From Vespa crabro (Eukaryota; Arthropoda; Insecta; Hymenoptera; Vespidae), in NCBI RefSeq assembly GCF_910589235.1, contig NC_060967.1, positions 4,193,938-4,257,937 on the forward strand: a stretch of 64,000 bases of DNA, written 5' to 3'. The notes beneath the pieces were generated by a model, which was not told the origin of the DNA, did not search any database, and was given only the letters and a program-made list of their open reading frames with translations. A program made the translations under genes and the position numbers. Shown here piece by piece: positions 1 through 11,049 of this stretch (positions within the stretch are counted from its first letter, which is position 1; every line of letters begins with the position of its first letter).

Positions 1-612
1 AATGTTACCAATCGATTCGGAAATTGTCTTTCAGGAGATCAAACATCTATTTTACCTTGGATACGAAGTTTGAACCTCGTTTCATAACGTATATACTATC
101 TTTCGCACAAATAGTCCTATAGTCGAAAAACGAAAGGTTGAATTCTCATTCAATTTCAATGATTTTATATTCCGACGACGCAGAAAAAAGAATATAACAA
201 TAATATAACTGTGACTATGAGAAAATACTAGTTTTTTCATGAAAATTATCGAAAAGCCTGATCGACACATGCAAATTTCGCTAAATGCGGAGATAAAATC
301 TTGCAAGCATTGAGATAATTCCTTCTACAGTTTGAAAAATATTTCCAATCGATTCGGACATGGTCTTTCAGGAGATCTACAATCTATTTTACCTTTGATT
401 CGACGTTTAAACCTTGTCTCATATCGTATAGACGATTTTTCGCACAAATAGGCGTATCGTCGAAAAACGAAAGGTTGAAATCTCATTCAATTTCAATTAT
501 TTTATATTCTGTCGACGCAGAATAAAGAATATAACGATAATATAACTGTGACTATGAGAAAATACTAGTTTTTTCATGAAAATTATCGAAAAACCTGATC
601 GACACATGCGAA

Positions 613-629
613 TTTCGCTGTATGCGGGG
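613..629 (+). promoter_or_regulatory. CENP-B-box-like motif, forward arm
   Basis: The 17 bases TTTCGCTGTATGCGGGG fit the nine fixed positions of the CENP-B box core nTTCGnnnnAnnCGGGn, and 13 of 17 positions of the mammalian box. By eye the core is intact in 20 of the 33 monomers before 11050: motif starts 613, 1287, 1624, 1961, 2635, 3291, 3965, 4302, 4639, 4967, 5641, 5969, 6643, 6971, 7645, 7973, 8647, 8975, 9649, 10314. In the 1002-bp trimers B and A carry it and C does not ('TTCGCTAAATGCGGAG'). CENP-B is the pogo-transposase-derived protein that binds this box in mammalian centromeric satellites. Binding here is inference; whether this organism has such a protein is unknown. Confidence 0.55.
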
Positions 630-2696
630 ATAAAATACTGAAAACATTAAATTAATTCCTTCTACAGTTTGAAAAATGTTACCAATCGATTCGGAAATTG
701 TCTTTCAGGAGACCAAACATCTATTTTACCATGGATACGATGTTTGAACCTCGTTTCATAACGTATATACTATTTTTCGCACAAATAGTCCTATAGTCGA
801 AAAACGAAATGTTGAAATCTCATTCAATTTCAATGATTTTATATTCCGACGACGCAGAATAAAGTATATAACTATAATATATCTCTGACTCTGTGTAAAT
901 ACTAGTTTTTACATGAAAATAATCGAAAAACCTGATCGACACATGCAAATTTCGCTAAATGCGGAGATAAAATCTTGCAAACATTGAGATTATTCCTTCT
1001 ACAGTTTGAAAAATATTTCCAATCGATTCGGACATGGTCTTTCAGGAGATCAACAATCTATTTTACCTTTGATTCGACGTTTAAACCTTGTCTCATATCG
1101 TATAGACGATTTTTCGCACAAATAGGCGTATCGTCGAAAAACGAAAGGTTGAAATCTCATTCAATTTCAATTATTTTATATTCTGTCGACGCAGAATAAA
1201 GAATATAACAATAATATAACTGTGACTATGAGAAAATACTAGTTTTTTCATGAAAATTATCGAAAAACCTGATCGACACATGCGAATTTCGCTGTATGCG
1301 GGGATAAAATACTGAAAACATTAAATTAATTCCTTCTACAGTTTGAAAAATGTTACCAATCGATTCGGAAATTGTCTTTCAGGAGATCAAACATCTATTT
1401 TACCTTGGATACGAAGTTTGAACCTCGTTTCATAACGTATATACTATCTTTCGCACAAATAGTCCTATAGTCGAAAAACGAAAGGTCGAAATCTCATTCA
1501 ATTTCAATTATTTCATATTCTGTCGACGCAGAATAAAGAATATAACAATAATATAACTGTGACTATGAGAAAATACGAGTATTAACATGAAATTTATCGA
1601 AAAACCTGATCGACACATGCGAATTTCGCTATATGCGGGGATAAAATCCTGAAAACATTAAAATAATTCCTTCTACAGTTTGAAAAATGTTACCAATCGA
1701 TTCGGAAATTGTCTTTCAGGAGACCAAACATCTATTTTACCTTGGATACGATGTTTGAACCTCGTTTCATAACGTATATACTATTTTTCGCACAAATAGT
1801 CCTATAGTCGAAAAACGAAATGTTGAAATCTCATTCAATTTCAATGATTTTATATTCCGACGTCGCAGAACAAAGAATATAACGATAATATAACTGTGAC
1901 TATGAGAAAATACTAGTTTTTTCATGAAAATTATCGAAAAACCTGATCGACACATGCGAATTTCGCTGTATGCGGGGATAAAATACTGAAAACATTAAAT
2001 TAATTCCTTCTACAGTTTGAAAAATGTTACCAATCGATTCGGAAATTGTCTTTCAGGAGACCAAACATCTATTTTACCATGGATACGATGTTTGAACCTC
2101 GTTTCATAACGTATATACTATTTTTCGCACAAATAGTCCTATAGTCGAAAAACGAAATGTTGAAATCTCATTCAATTTCAATGATTTTATATTCCGACGA
2201 CGCAGAATAAAGTATATAACTATAATATATCTCTGACTATGTGTAAATACTAGTTTTTACATGAAAATAATCGAAAAACCTGATCGACACATGCAAATAT
2301 CGCTAAATGCGGAGATAAAATCTTGCAAACATTGAGATAATTCCTTCTACAGTTTGAAAAATATTTCCAATCGATTCGGACATGGTCTTTCAGGAGATCA
2401 ACAATCTATTTTACCTTTGATTCGACGTTTAAACCTTGTCTCATATCGTATAGACGATTTTTCGCACAAATAGGCGTATCGTCGAAAAACGAAAGGTTGA
2501 AATCTCATTCAATTTGAATTATTTTATATTCTGTCGACGCAGCATAAAGAATATAACAATAATATAACTGTGACTATGAGAAAATACTAGTTTTTTCATG
2601 AAAATTATCGAAAAACCTGATCAACACATGCGAATTTCGCTGTATGCGGGGATAAAATTCTGAAGACATTAAAATAATTCCTTCTACAGTTTGAAA

Positions 2697-3352
2697 AATG
2701 TTACCAATCGATTCGGACATTGTCTTTCAGGAGATCAAACATCTATTTTACCTTGGATTCGTATATTGTTTCGTATCGTATATACGATTTCCACTCAGAC
2801 AGGTGTATCGTTTAAAACCTAACGGTTGAAATCTCATTCAATTTCAATGATTTTATATTCCGACGACGCAGTATAAAGTATATAACTATAATATATCTCT
2901 GACTATGTGTAAATACTAGTTTTTTCATGAAAATTATCGAAAAACCTGATCGACGCATGCGAATTTCGCTATATGCGGAGATAAAATCGTGAAAACATTG
3001 AAATAATTCCTTCTACAGTTTGAAAAATGTTACCAATCGATTCGGACATTGTCTTTCAGGAGATCAAACATCTATTTTACCTTGGATTCGTATATTGTTT
3101 CGTATCGTATATACGATTTCCACTCAACAGGTGTATCGATTAAAAACGAAAAGTTGATATCTCATTCAATCTCAATGATTTTATATACCGACGACGCAGA
3201 ATAAAGTATATAACTATAATATATCTCTGACTATGTGTAACTACTAGTTTTTACATGAAAATTATCGCATACCTGATCGACACATGCGAATTTCGCTATA
3301 TGCGGGGATAAAATCCTGAAAACATTAAAATAATTCCTTCTACAGTTTGAAA
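2697..3352 (+). repeat. Two adjacent short B-type monomers (329 and 327 bp)
   Basis: The units at 2697-3025 and 3026-3352 share a replaced central cassette. After 'CTATTTTACCTTGGATTCG' they read 'TATATTGTTTCGTATCG' and 'ACGATTTCCACTCA' instead of the usual 'GTTTGAACCTCGTTTCATAA' and 'TTTTTCGCACAAATAG'. The cassette accounts for about 8 missing bases. The second unit loses two more bases: 'CACTCAACAGG' replaces 'CACTCAGACAGG', and 'TATCGCATACC' replaces 'TATCGAAAAACC'. The second unit also carries 'TTGATATCTCATTCAATCTC', which recurs in the B monomers of the 1002-bp repeat. This makes it, or a relative, the likely precursor of that B monomer. Confidence 0.85.
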
Positions 3353-4363
3353 AATATTTCCAATCGATTCGGACATGGTCCTTCAGGAGATCAACAATCT
3401 ATTTTACCTTTGATTCGACGTTTAAACCTTGTCTCATATCGTATAGACGATTTTTCGCACAAATAGGCGTATCGTCGAAAAACGAAAGGTTGAAATCTCA
3501 TTCAATTTCAATGAATTTATATTCCGACGACGCAGAATAAAGTATATAACTATAATATATCTCTGACTATGTGTAAATACTAGATTTTACATGAAAATAA
3601 TCGAAAAACCTGATCGACACATGCAAATTTCGCTAAATGCGGAGATAAAATCTTGCAAACATTGAGATAATTCCTTCTACAGTTTGAAAAATATTTCCAA
3701 TCGATTCGGACATGGTCTTTCAGGAGATCAACAATCTATTTTACCTTTGATTCGACGTTTAAACCTTGTCTCATATCGTATAGACGATTTTTCGCACAAA
3801 TAGGCGTATCGTCGAAAAACGAAAGGTTGAAATCTCATTCAATTTCAATTATTTTATACTCTGTCGACGCAGAATAAAGAATATAACAATAATATAACTG
3901 TGACTATGAGAAAATACTAGTTTTTTCATGAAAATTATCGAAAAACCTGATCGACACATGCGAATTTCGCTGTATGCGGGGATAAAATACTGAAAACATT
4001 AAATTAATTCCTTCTACAGTTTGAAAAATGTTACCAATCGATTCGGAAATTGTCTTTCAGGAGATCAAACATCTATTTTACCTTGGATACGAAGTTTGAA
4101 CCTCGTTTCATAACGTATATACTATCTTTCGCACAAATAGTCCTATAGTCGAAAAACGAAAGGTCGAAATCTCATTCAATTTCAATTATTTCATATTCTG
4201 TCGACGCAGAATAAAGAATATAACAATAATATAACCGTGACTATGAGAAAATACTAGTATTAACATGAAATTTATCGAAAAACCTGATCGACACATGCGA
4301 ATTTCGCTATATGCGGGGATAAAATACAGAAAACATTGAAATAATACCTTCTACACTTTGAAA

Positions 4364-4700
4364 AATGTTACCAATCGATTCGGACATTGTCATTCAAGAG
4401 ACCAAACATCTATTTTACCTTGGATACGACGTTTGAACCTTGTTTCATAACGTATATACTATTTTTCGCACAAATAGTCGTATCGTCGAAAAACGAAATG
4501 TTGAATTCTCATTCAATTTCAATTATTTTATATTCCGACGACGCAGAATAAAGAATATAACAATAATATAACTGTGACTATGAGAAAATACTAGTTTTTT
4601 CATGAAAATTATCGAAAAGCCTGATCGACACATGCGAATTTCGCTGTATGCGGGTATAAAATACTGAAAACATTAAAATAATTCCTTCTACAGTTTGAAA
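4364..4700 (+). repeat. D-type monomer preceding the trimer block
   Basis: A 337-bp monomer marked by 'GTCATTCAAGAGACC' instead of 'GTCTTTCAGGAGACC', and by 'GAACCTTGTTTCATAACG'. It is preceded by the variant sequence 'ATACCTTCTACACTTTG'. The only other copy in the window is at 9711-10047, also preceded by a matching 'ATACCTTCTACACATTG'. Both copies are followed by a B-C-A series, so D-B-C-A (337+328+337+337 = 1339 bp) seems to be the longer ancestral unit from which the 1002-bp B-C-A unit was amplified. Confidence 0.85.
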
Positions 4701-5028
4701 AATGTTACCAATCGATTCGGACATTGTCTTTAAGGAGATCAAACATCTATTTTACCTTGGATTCGTATATTGTTTCGTATCGTATATATGATTTCCACTC
4801 AGACAGGTGTATCGATTAAAAACGAAAGGTTGATATCTCATTCAATCTCAATGATTTTATATTCCGACGACGCAGAATAAAGTATATAACTATAATATAT
4901 CTCTGACTATGTGTAAATACTAGTTTTTACATGAAAATTATCGCATACCTGATCGACACATGCGAATTTCGCTATATGCGGGGATAAAATCCTGAAAACA
5001 TTAAAATAATTCCTTCTACAGTTTGAAA
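4701..5028 (+). repeat. B monomer (328 bp), reference copy
   Basis: First B unit of the trimer series; the others are 5703-6030, 6705-7032, 7707-8034, 8709-9036 and 10048-10375, all 328 bp. Bases from about 4760 to 4851 form a cassette unlike the corresponding part of A, C or D: 'TTGTTTCGTATCG', 'GATTTCCACTCAGACAGG', 'GTATCGATTAAAAACG', 'TTGATATCTCATTCAATCTC'. The flanks match the general monomer. One site in the cassette alternates: 'TATATGATTT' in the copies at 4701, 5703 and 7707, 'TATACGATTT' in those at 6705, 8709 and 10048. Near its 3' end it has 'TATCGCATACC' and a CENP-B-box-like core at 4967-4983. Confidence 0.88.
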
Positions 5029-7369
5029 AATGTTACCAATCGATTCGGAAATTGTCTTTCAGGAGACCAAACATCTATTTTACCTTGGATACGATGTTTG
5101 AACCTCGTTTCATAACGTATATACTATTTTTCGCACAAATAGTCCTATAGTCGAAAATCGAAATGTTGAAATCTCATTCAATTTCAATGATTTTATATTC
5201 CGACGTCGCAGAATAAAGTATATAACTATAATATATCTCTGACTATGTGTAAATACTAGTTTTTACATGAAAATAATCGAAAAACCTGATCGACACATGC
5301 AAATTTCGCTAAATGCGGAGATAAAATCTTGCAAACATTGAGATTATTCCTTCTACAGTTTGAAAAATATTTCCAATCGATTCGGACATGGTCTTTCAGG
5401 AGATCAACAATCTATTTTACCTTTGATTCGACGTTTAAACCTTGTCTCATATCGTATAGACGATTTTTCGCACAAATAGACGTATCGTCGAAAAACGAAA
5501 GGTTGAAATCTCATTCAATTTCAATTATTTTATATTCTGTCGACGCAGAATAAAGAATATAAAAATAATATAACTGTGACTATGAGAAAATACTAGTTTT
5601 TTCATGAAAATTATCGAAAAGCCTGATCGACACATGCGAATTTCGCTGTATGCGGGTATAAAATACTGAAAACATTAAAATAATTCCTTCTACAGTTTGA
5701 AAAATGTTACCAATCGATTCGGACATTGTCTTTAAGGAGATCAAACATCTATTTTACCTTGGATTCGTATATTGTTTCGTATCGTATATATGATTTCCAC
5801 TCAGACAGGTGTATCGATTAAAAACGAAAGGTTGATATCTCATTCAATCTCAATGATTTTATATTCCGACGACGCAGAATAAAGTATATAACTATAATAT
5901 ATCTCTGACTATGTGTAAATACTAGTTTTTACATGAAAATTATCGCATACCTGATCGACACATGCGAATTTCGCTATATGCGGGGATAAAATCCTGAAAA
6001 CATTAAAATAATTCCTTCTACAGTTTGAAAAATGTTACCAATCGATTCGGAAATTGTCTTTCAGGAGACCAAACATCTATTTTACCTTGGATACGATGTT
6101 TGAACCTCGTTTCATAACGTATATACTATTTTTCGCACAAATAGTCCTATAGTCGAAAATCGAAATGTTGAAATCTCATTCAATTTCAATGATTTTATAT
6201 TCCGACGTCGCAGAATAAAGTATATAACTATAATATATCTCTGACTATGTGTAAATACTAGTTTTTACATGAAAATAATCGAAAAACCTGATCGACACAT
6301 GCAAATTTCGCTAAATGCGGAGATAAAATCTTGCAAACATTGAGATTATTCCTTCTACAGTTTGAAAAATATTTCCAATCGATTCGGACATGGTCTTTCA
6401 GGAGATCAACAATCTATTTTACCTTTGATTCGACGTTTAAACCTTGTCTCATATCGTATAGACGATTTTTCGCACAAATAGGCGTATCGTCGAAAAACGA
6501 AAGGTTGAAATCTCATTCAATTTCAATTATTTTATATTCTGTCGACGCAGAATAAAGAATATAAAAATAATATAACTGTGACTATGAGAAAATACTAGTT
6601 TTTTCATGAAAATTATCGAAAAGCCTGATCGACACATGCGAATTTCGCTGTATGCGGGTATAAAATACTGAAAACATTAAAATAATTCCTTCTACAGTTT
6701 GAAAAATGTTACCAATCGATTCGGACATTGTCTTTAAGGAGATCAAACATCTATTTTACCTTGGATTCGTATATTGTTTCGTATCGTATATACGATTTCC
6801 ACTCAGACAGGTGTATCGATTAAAAACGAAAGGTTGATATCTCATTCAATCTCAATGATTTTATATTCCGACGACGCAGAATAAAGTATATAACTATAAT
6901 ATATCTCTGACTATGTGTAAATACTAGTTTTTACATGAAAATTATCGCATACCTGATCGACACATGCGAATTTCGCTATATGCGGGGATAAAATCCTGAA
7001 AACATTAAAATAATTCCTTCTACAGTTTGAAAAATGTTACCAATCGATTCGGAAATTGTCTTTCAGGAGACCAAACATCTATTTTACCTTGGATACGATG
7101 TTTGAACCTCGTTTCATAACGTATATACTATTTTTCGCACAAATAGTCCTATAGTCGAAAATCGAAATGTTGAAATCTCATTCAATTTCAATGATTTTAT
7201 ATTCCGACGTCGCAGAATAAAGTATATAACTATAATATATCTCTGACTATGTGTAAATACTAGTTTTTACATGAAAATAATCGAAAAACCTGATCGACAC
7301 ATGCAAATTTCGCTAAATGCGGAGATAAAATCTTGCAAACATTGAGATTATTCCTTCTACAGTTTGAAA

Positions 7370-7706
7370 AATGTTACCAATCGATTCGGACATGGTCTTT
7401 CAGGAGATCAACAATCTATTTTACCTTTGATTCGACGTTTGAACATTGTCTCATATCGTATAGACGATTTTTCGCACAAATAGGCGTATCGTCGAAAAAC
7501 GAAAGGTTGAAATCTCATTCAATTTCAATTATTTTATATTCTGTCGACGCAGAATAAAGAATATAAAAATAATATAACTGTGACTATGAGAAAATACTAG
7601 TTTTTTCATGAAAATTATCGAAAAGCCTGATCGACACATGCGAATTTCGCTGTATGCGGGTATAAAATACTGAAAACATTAAAATAATTCCTTCTACAGT
7701 TTGAAA
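7370..7706 (+). repeat. Mosaic A monomer in third trimer
   Basis: This A unit starts 'AATGTTACC' where the A units at 5366, 6368, 8372 and 9374 start 'AATATTTCC'. About 70 bp later it reads 'GTTTGAACATTG' where the others read 'GTTTAAACCTTG'. Both changes restore the state found in other monomer types, and the rest of the unit is ordinary A. The pattern suggests short-tract conversion from a non-A monomer rather than four independent mutations. Confidence 0.75.
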
Positions 7707-9710
7707 AATGTTACCAATCGATTCGGACATTGTCTTTAAGGAGATCAAACATCTATTTTACCTTGGATTCGTATATTGTTTCGTATCGTATATATGATTT
7801 CCACTCAGACAGGTGTATCGATTAAAAACGAAAGGTTGATATCTCATTCAATCTCAATGATTTTATATTCCGACGACGCAGAATAAAGTATATAACTATA
7901 ATATATCTCTGACTATGTGTAAATACTATTTTTTACATGAAAATTATCGCATACCTGATCGACACATGCGAATTTCGCTATATGCGGGGATAAAATCCTG
8001 AAAACATTAAAATAATTCCTTCTACAGTTTGAAAAATGTTACCAATCGATTCGGAAATTGTCTTTCAGGAGACCAAACATCTATTTTACCTTGGATACGA
8101 TGTTTGAACCTCGTTTCATAACGTATATACTATTTTTCGCACAAATAGTCCTATAGTCGAAAATCGAAATGTTGAAATCTCATTCAATTTCAATGATTTT
8201 ATATTCCGACGTCGCAGAATAAAGTATATAACTATAATATATCTCTGACTATGTGTAAATACTAGTTTTTACATGAAAATAATCGAAAAACCTGATCGAC
8301 ACATGCAAATTTCGCTAAATGCGGAGATAAAATCTTGCAAACATTGAGATTATTCCTTCTACAGTTTGAAAAATATTTCCAATCGATTCGGACATGGTCT
8401 TTCAGGAGATCAACAATCTATTTTACCTTTGATTCGACGTTTAAACCTTGTCTCATATCGTATAGACGATTTTTCGCACAAATAGGCGTATCGTCGAAAA
8501 ACGAAAGGTTGAAATCTCATTCAATTTCAATTATTTTATATTCTGTCGACGCAGAATAAAGAATATAAAAATAATATAACTGTGACTATGAGAAGATACT
8601 AGTTTTTTCATGAAAATTATCGAAAAGCCTGATCGACACATGCGAATTTCGCTGTATGCGGGTATAAAATACTGAAAACATTAAAATAATTCCTTCTACA
8701 GTTTGAAAAATGTTACCAATCGATTCGGACATTGTCTTTAAGGAGATCAAACATCTATTTTACCTTGGATTCGTATATTGTTTCGTATCGTATATACGAT
8801 TTCCACTCAGACAGGTGTATCGATTAAAAACGAAAGGTTGATATCTCATTCAATCTCAATGATTTTATATTCCGACGACGCAGAATAAAGTATATAACTA
8901 TAATATATCTCTGACTATGTGTAAATACTAGTTTTTACATGAAAATTATCGCATACCTGATCGACACATGCGAATTTCGCTATATGCGGGGATAAAATCC
9001 TGAAAACATTAAAATAATTCCTTCTACAGTTTGAAAAATGTTACCAATCGATTCGGAAATTGTCTTTCAGGAGACCAAAAATCTATTTTACCTTGGATAC
9101 GATGTTTGAACCTCGTTTCATAACGTATATACTATTTTTCGCACAAATAGTCCTATAGTCGAAAGACGAAATGTTGAAATCTCATTCAATTTCAATGATT
9201 TTATATTCCGACGTCGCAGAATAAAGTATATAACTATAATATATCTCTGACTATGTGTAAATACTAGTTTTTACATGAAAATAATCTAAAAACCTGATCG
9301 ACACATGCAAATTTCGCTAAATGCGGAGATAAAATCTTGCAAACATTGAGATTATTCCTTCTACAGTTTGAAAAATATTTCCAATCGATTAGGGCATGGT
9401 CTTTCAGGAGATCAACAATCTATTTTACCTTTGATTCGACGTTTAAACCTTGACTCATATCGTATAGACGATTTTTCGCACAAATAGGCGTATCGTCGAA
9501 AAACGAAAGGTCGAAATCTCATTCAATTTCAATTATTTCATATTCTGTCGACGCAGAATAAAGAATATAACAATAATATAACCGTGACTATGAGAAAATA
9601 CGAGTATTAACATGAAATTTATCGAAAAACCTGATCGACACATGCGAATTTCGCTATATCCGGGGATAAAATACAGAGAACATTGAAATAATACCTTCTA
9701 CACATTGAAA

Positions 9711-11049
9711 AATGTTACCAATCGATTCGGACATTGTCATTCAAGAGACCAAACATCTATTTTACCTTGGATACGACGTTTGAACCTTGTTTCATAACGT
9801 ATATACTATTTTTCGCACAAATAGTCGTATCGTCGAAAAACGAATTGTTGAATTCTCATTCAATTTCAATGATATTATATTCCGACGACGCAGAATAAAG
9901 AATATAACAATAATATAACTGTGACTATGAGATAATACTAGTTTTTTCATGAAAATTATCGAAAAGCCTGATCGACACATGCGAATTTCGCTGTATGGGG
10001 GTATAAAATACTGAAAACATTAAAATAATTCCTTCTACCGTTTGAAAAATGTTACCAATCGATTCGGACATTGTCTTTAAGGAGATCAAACATCTATTTT
10101 ACCTTGGATTCGTATATTGTTTCGTATCGTATATACGATTTCCACTCAGACAGGTGTATCGATTAAAAACGAAAGGTTGATATCTCATTCAATCTCAATG
10201 ATTTTATATTCCGACGACGCAGAATAAAGTATATAACTATAATATATCTCTGACTATGTGTAAATACTAGTTTTTACATGAAAATTATCGCATACCTGAA
10301 CGACACATGCGAATTTCGCTATATGCGGGGATAAAATCCTGAAAACATTAAAATAATTCCTTCTACAGTTTGAAAAATGTTACCAATCGATTCGGAAATT
10401 GTCTTTCAGGAGACCAAACATCTATTTTACCTTGGATACGATGTTTGAACCTCGTTTCATAACGTATATACTATTTTTCGCACAAATAGTCCTATAGTCG
10501 AAAGACGAAATGTTGAAATCTCATTCAATTTCAATGATTTTATATTCCGACGTCGCAGAATAAAGTATATAACTATAATATATCTCTGACTATGTGTAAA
10601 TACTAGTTTTTACATGAAAATAATCGAAAAACCTGATCGACACATGCAAATTTCGCTAAATGCGGAGATAAAATCTTGCAAACATTGAGATTATTCCTTC
10701 TACAGTTTGAAAAATATTTCCATTCGATTAGGGCATGGTCTTTCAGGAGATCAACAATCTATTTTACCTTTGATTCGACGTTTAAACCTTGACTCATATC
10801 GTATAGACGATTTTTCGCACAAATAGGCGTATCGTCGAAAAACGAAAGGTTGAAATTTCATTCAATTTCAATGATTTTATATTCCGACGACGCAGAATAA
10901 AGTATATAACTATAATATATCTCTGACTATGTGTAAATACTAGATTTTACATGAAAATAATCGAAAAACCTGATCGACACATGCGAATTTCGCTATATGC
11001 GGAGATAAAATCGTGAAAACATTGAAATAATTCCTTCTACAGATTGAAA
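9711..11049 (+). repeat. D-B-C-A tetramer closing the higher-order region
   Basis: Units begin at 9711 (D), 10048 (B, 328 bp), 10376 (C) and 10713 (A-like), 1339 bp in all. The D unit matches 4364-4700 at its diagnostic sites. The final A-like unit begins 'AATATTTCCATTCGATTAGGGCATGG', sharing 'AGGGCATGG' with the A at 9374. It ends 'TATATGCGGAGATAAAATCGTG', which is the end of the homogenised subfamily that follows, so it is a chimaera at the boundary between the two sequence domains. Confidence 0.85.

Larger units (their letters stand above)
1..4363 (+). repeat. Heterogeneous monomer block with partial tetramer periodicity
   Basis: Thirteen monomers of mixed subtype. The A-like type ('AATATTTCC' start, 'GTATAGACGATTTTTCGC' inside) begins at 338, 1012, 2360, 3353 and 3690. 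C-like types begin at 1, 675, 1349, 1686, 2023 and 4027. Two adjacent short B-like units begin at 2697 (329 bp) and 3026 (327 bp). The monomers at 675 and 2023 share a private 'TTTTACCATGGATACGATG' variant and are followed by A monomers; they lie 1348 bp (four units) apart, so an older tetramer duplication is likely. The monomers at 1349 and 4027 share 'GATACGAAGTTTGAACC' and 'GGTCGAAATC'. The order is not regular enough to define a single higher-order repeat. Such mixed order is commonly seen toward the older flank of an array, but the window does not show the array edge. Confidence 0.85.
4701..9710 (+). repeat. Higher-order repeat: five tandem 1002-bp B-C-A trimers
   Basis: Trimers begin at 4701, 5703, 6705, 7707 and 8709, exactly 1002 bp apart. 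Each holds a 328-bp B monomer, a 337-bp C monomer ('GACCAAACATC', 'GATACGATGTTTGAACCTCG', 'CAAATAGTCCTATAGTCG') and a 337-bp A monomer ('AATATTTCC', 'GTATAGACGATTTTTCGC', 'AATAGGCGTATCG'). B starts at 4701, 5703, 6705, 7707, 8709; C at 5029, 6031, 7033, 8035, 9037; A at 5366, 6368, 7370, 8372, 9374. Corresponding monomers differ by few substitutions between trimers, whereas A, B and C differ widely within a trimer. That is the defining pattern of a higher-order repeat made by unequal exchange in trimer register. The last A (9374) is diverged, with 'GATTAGGGCATGG' and a C'-like second half ('GGTCGAAATC'). Confidence 0.93.

Noticed and set aside
975..8559. Recurring 74-codon open frame (975, 5329, 6331, 7333, 8335, plus strand)
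   Set aside because: It is one chance frame opened by a TTG in the same place of the A monomer, repeated only because the monomer is repeated. Composition is that of AT-rich satellite, single-base variants of other units close it, and there is no ribosome-binding or splice context.
82..9980. Minus-strand 62-74-codon open frames at 82-306, 1767-1955 and 9792-9980
   Set aside because: Same frame of the satellite read backwards. Its ends vary with single substitutions between units, and no protein family is recognisable.
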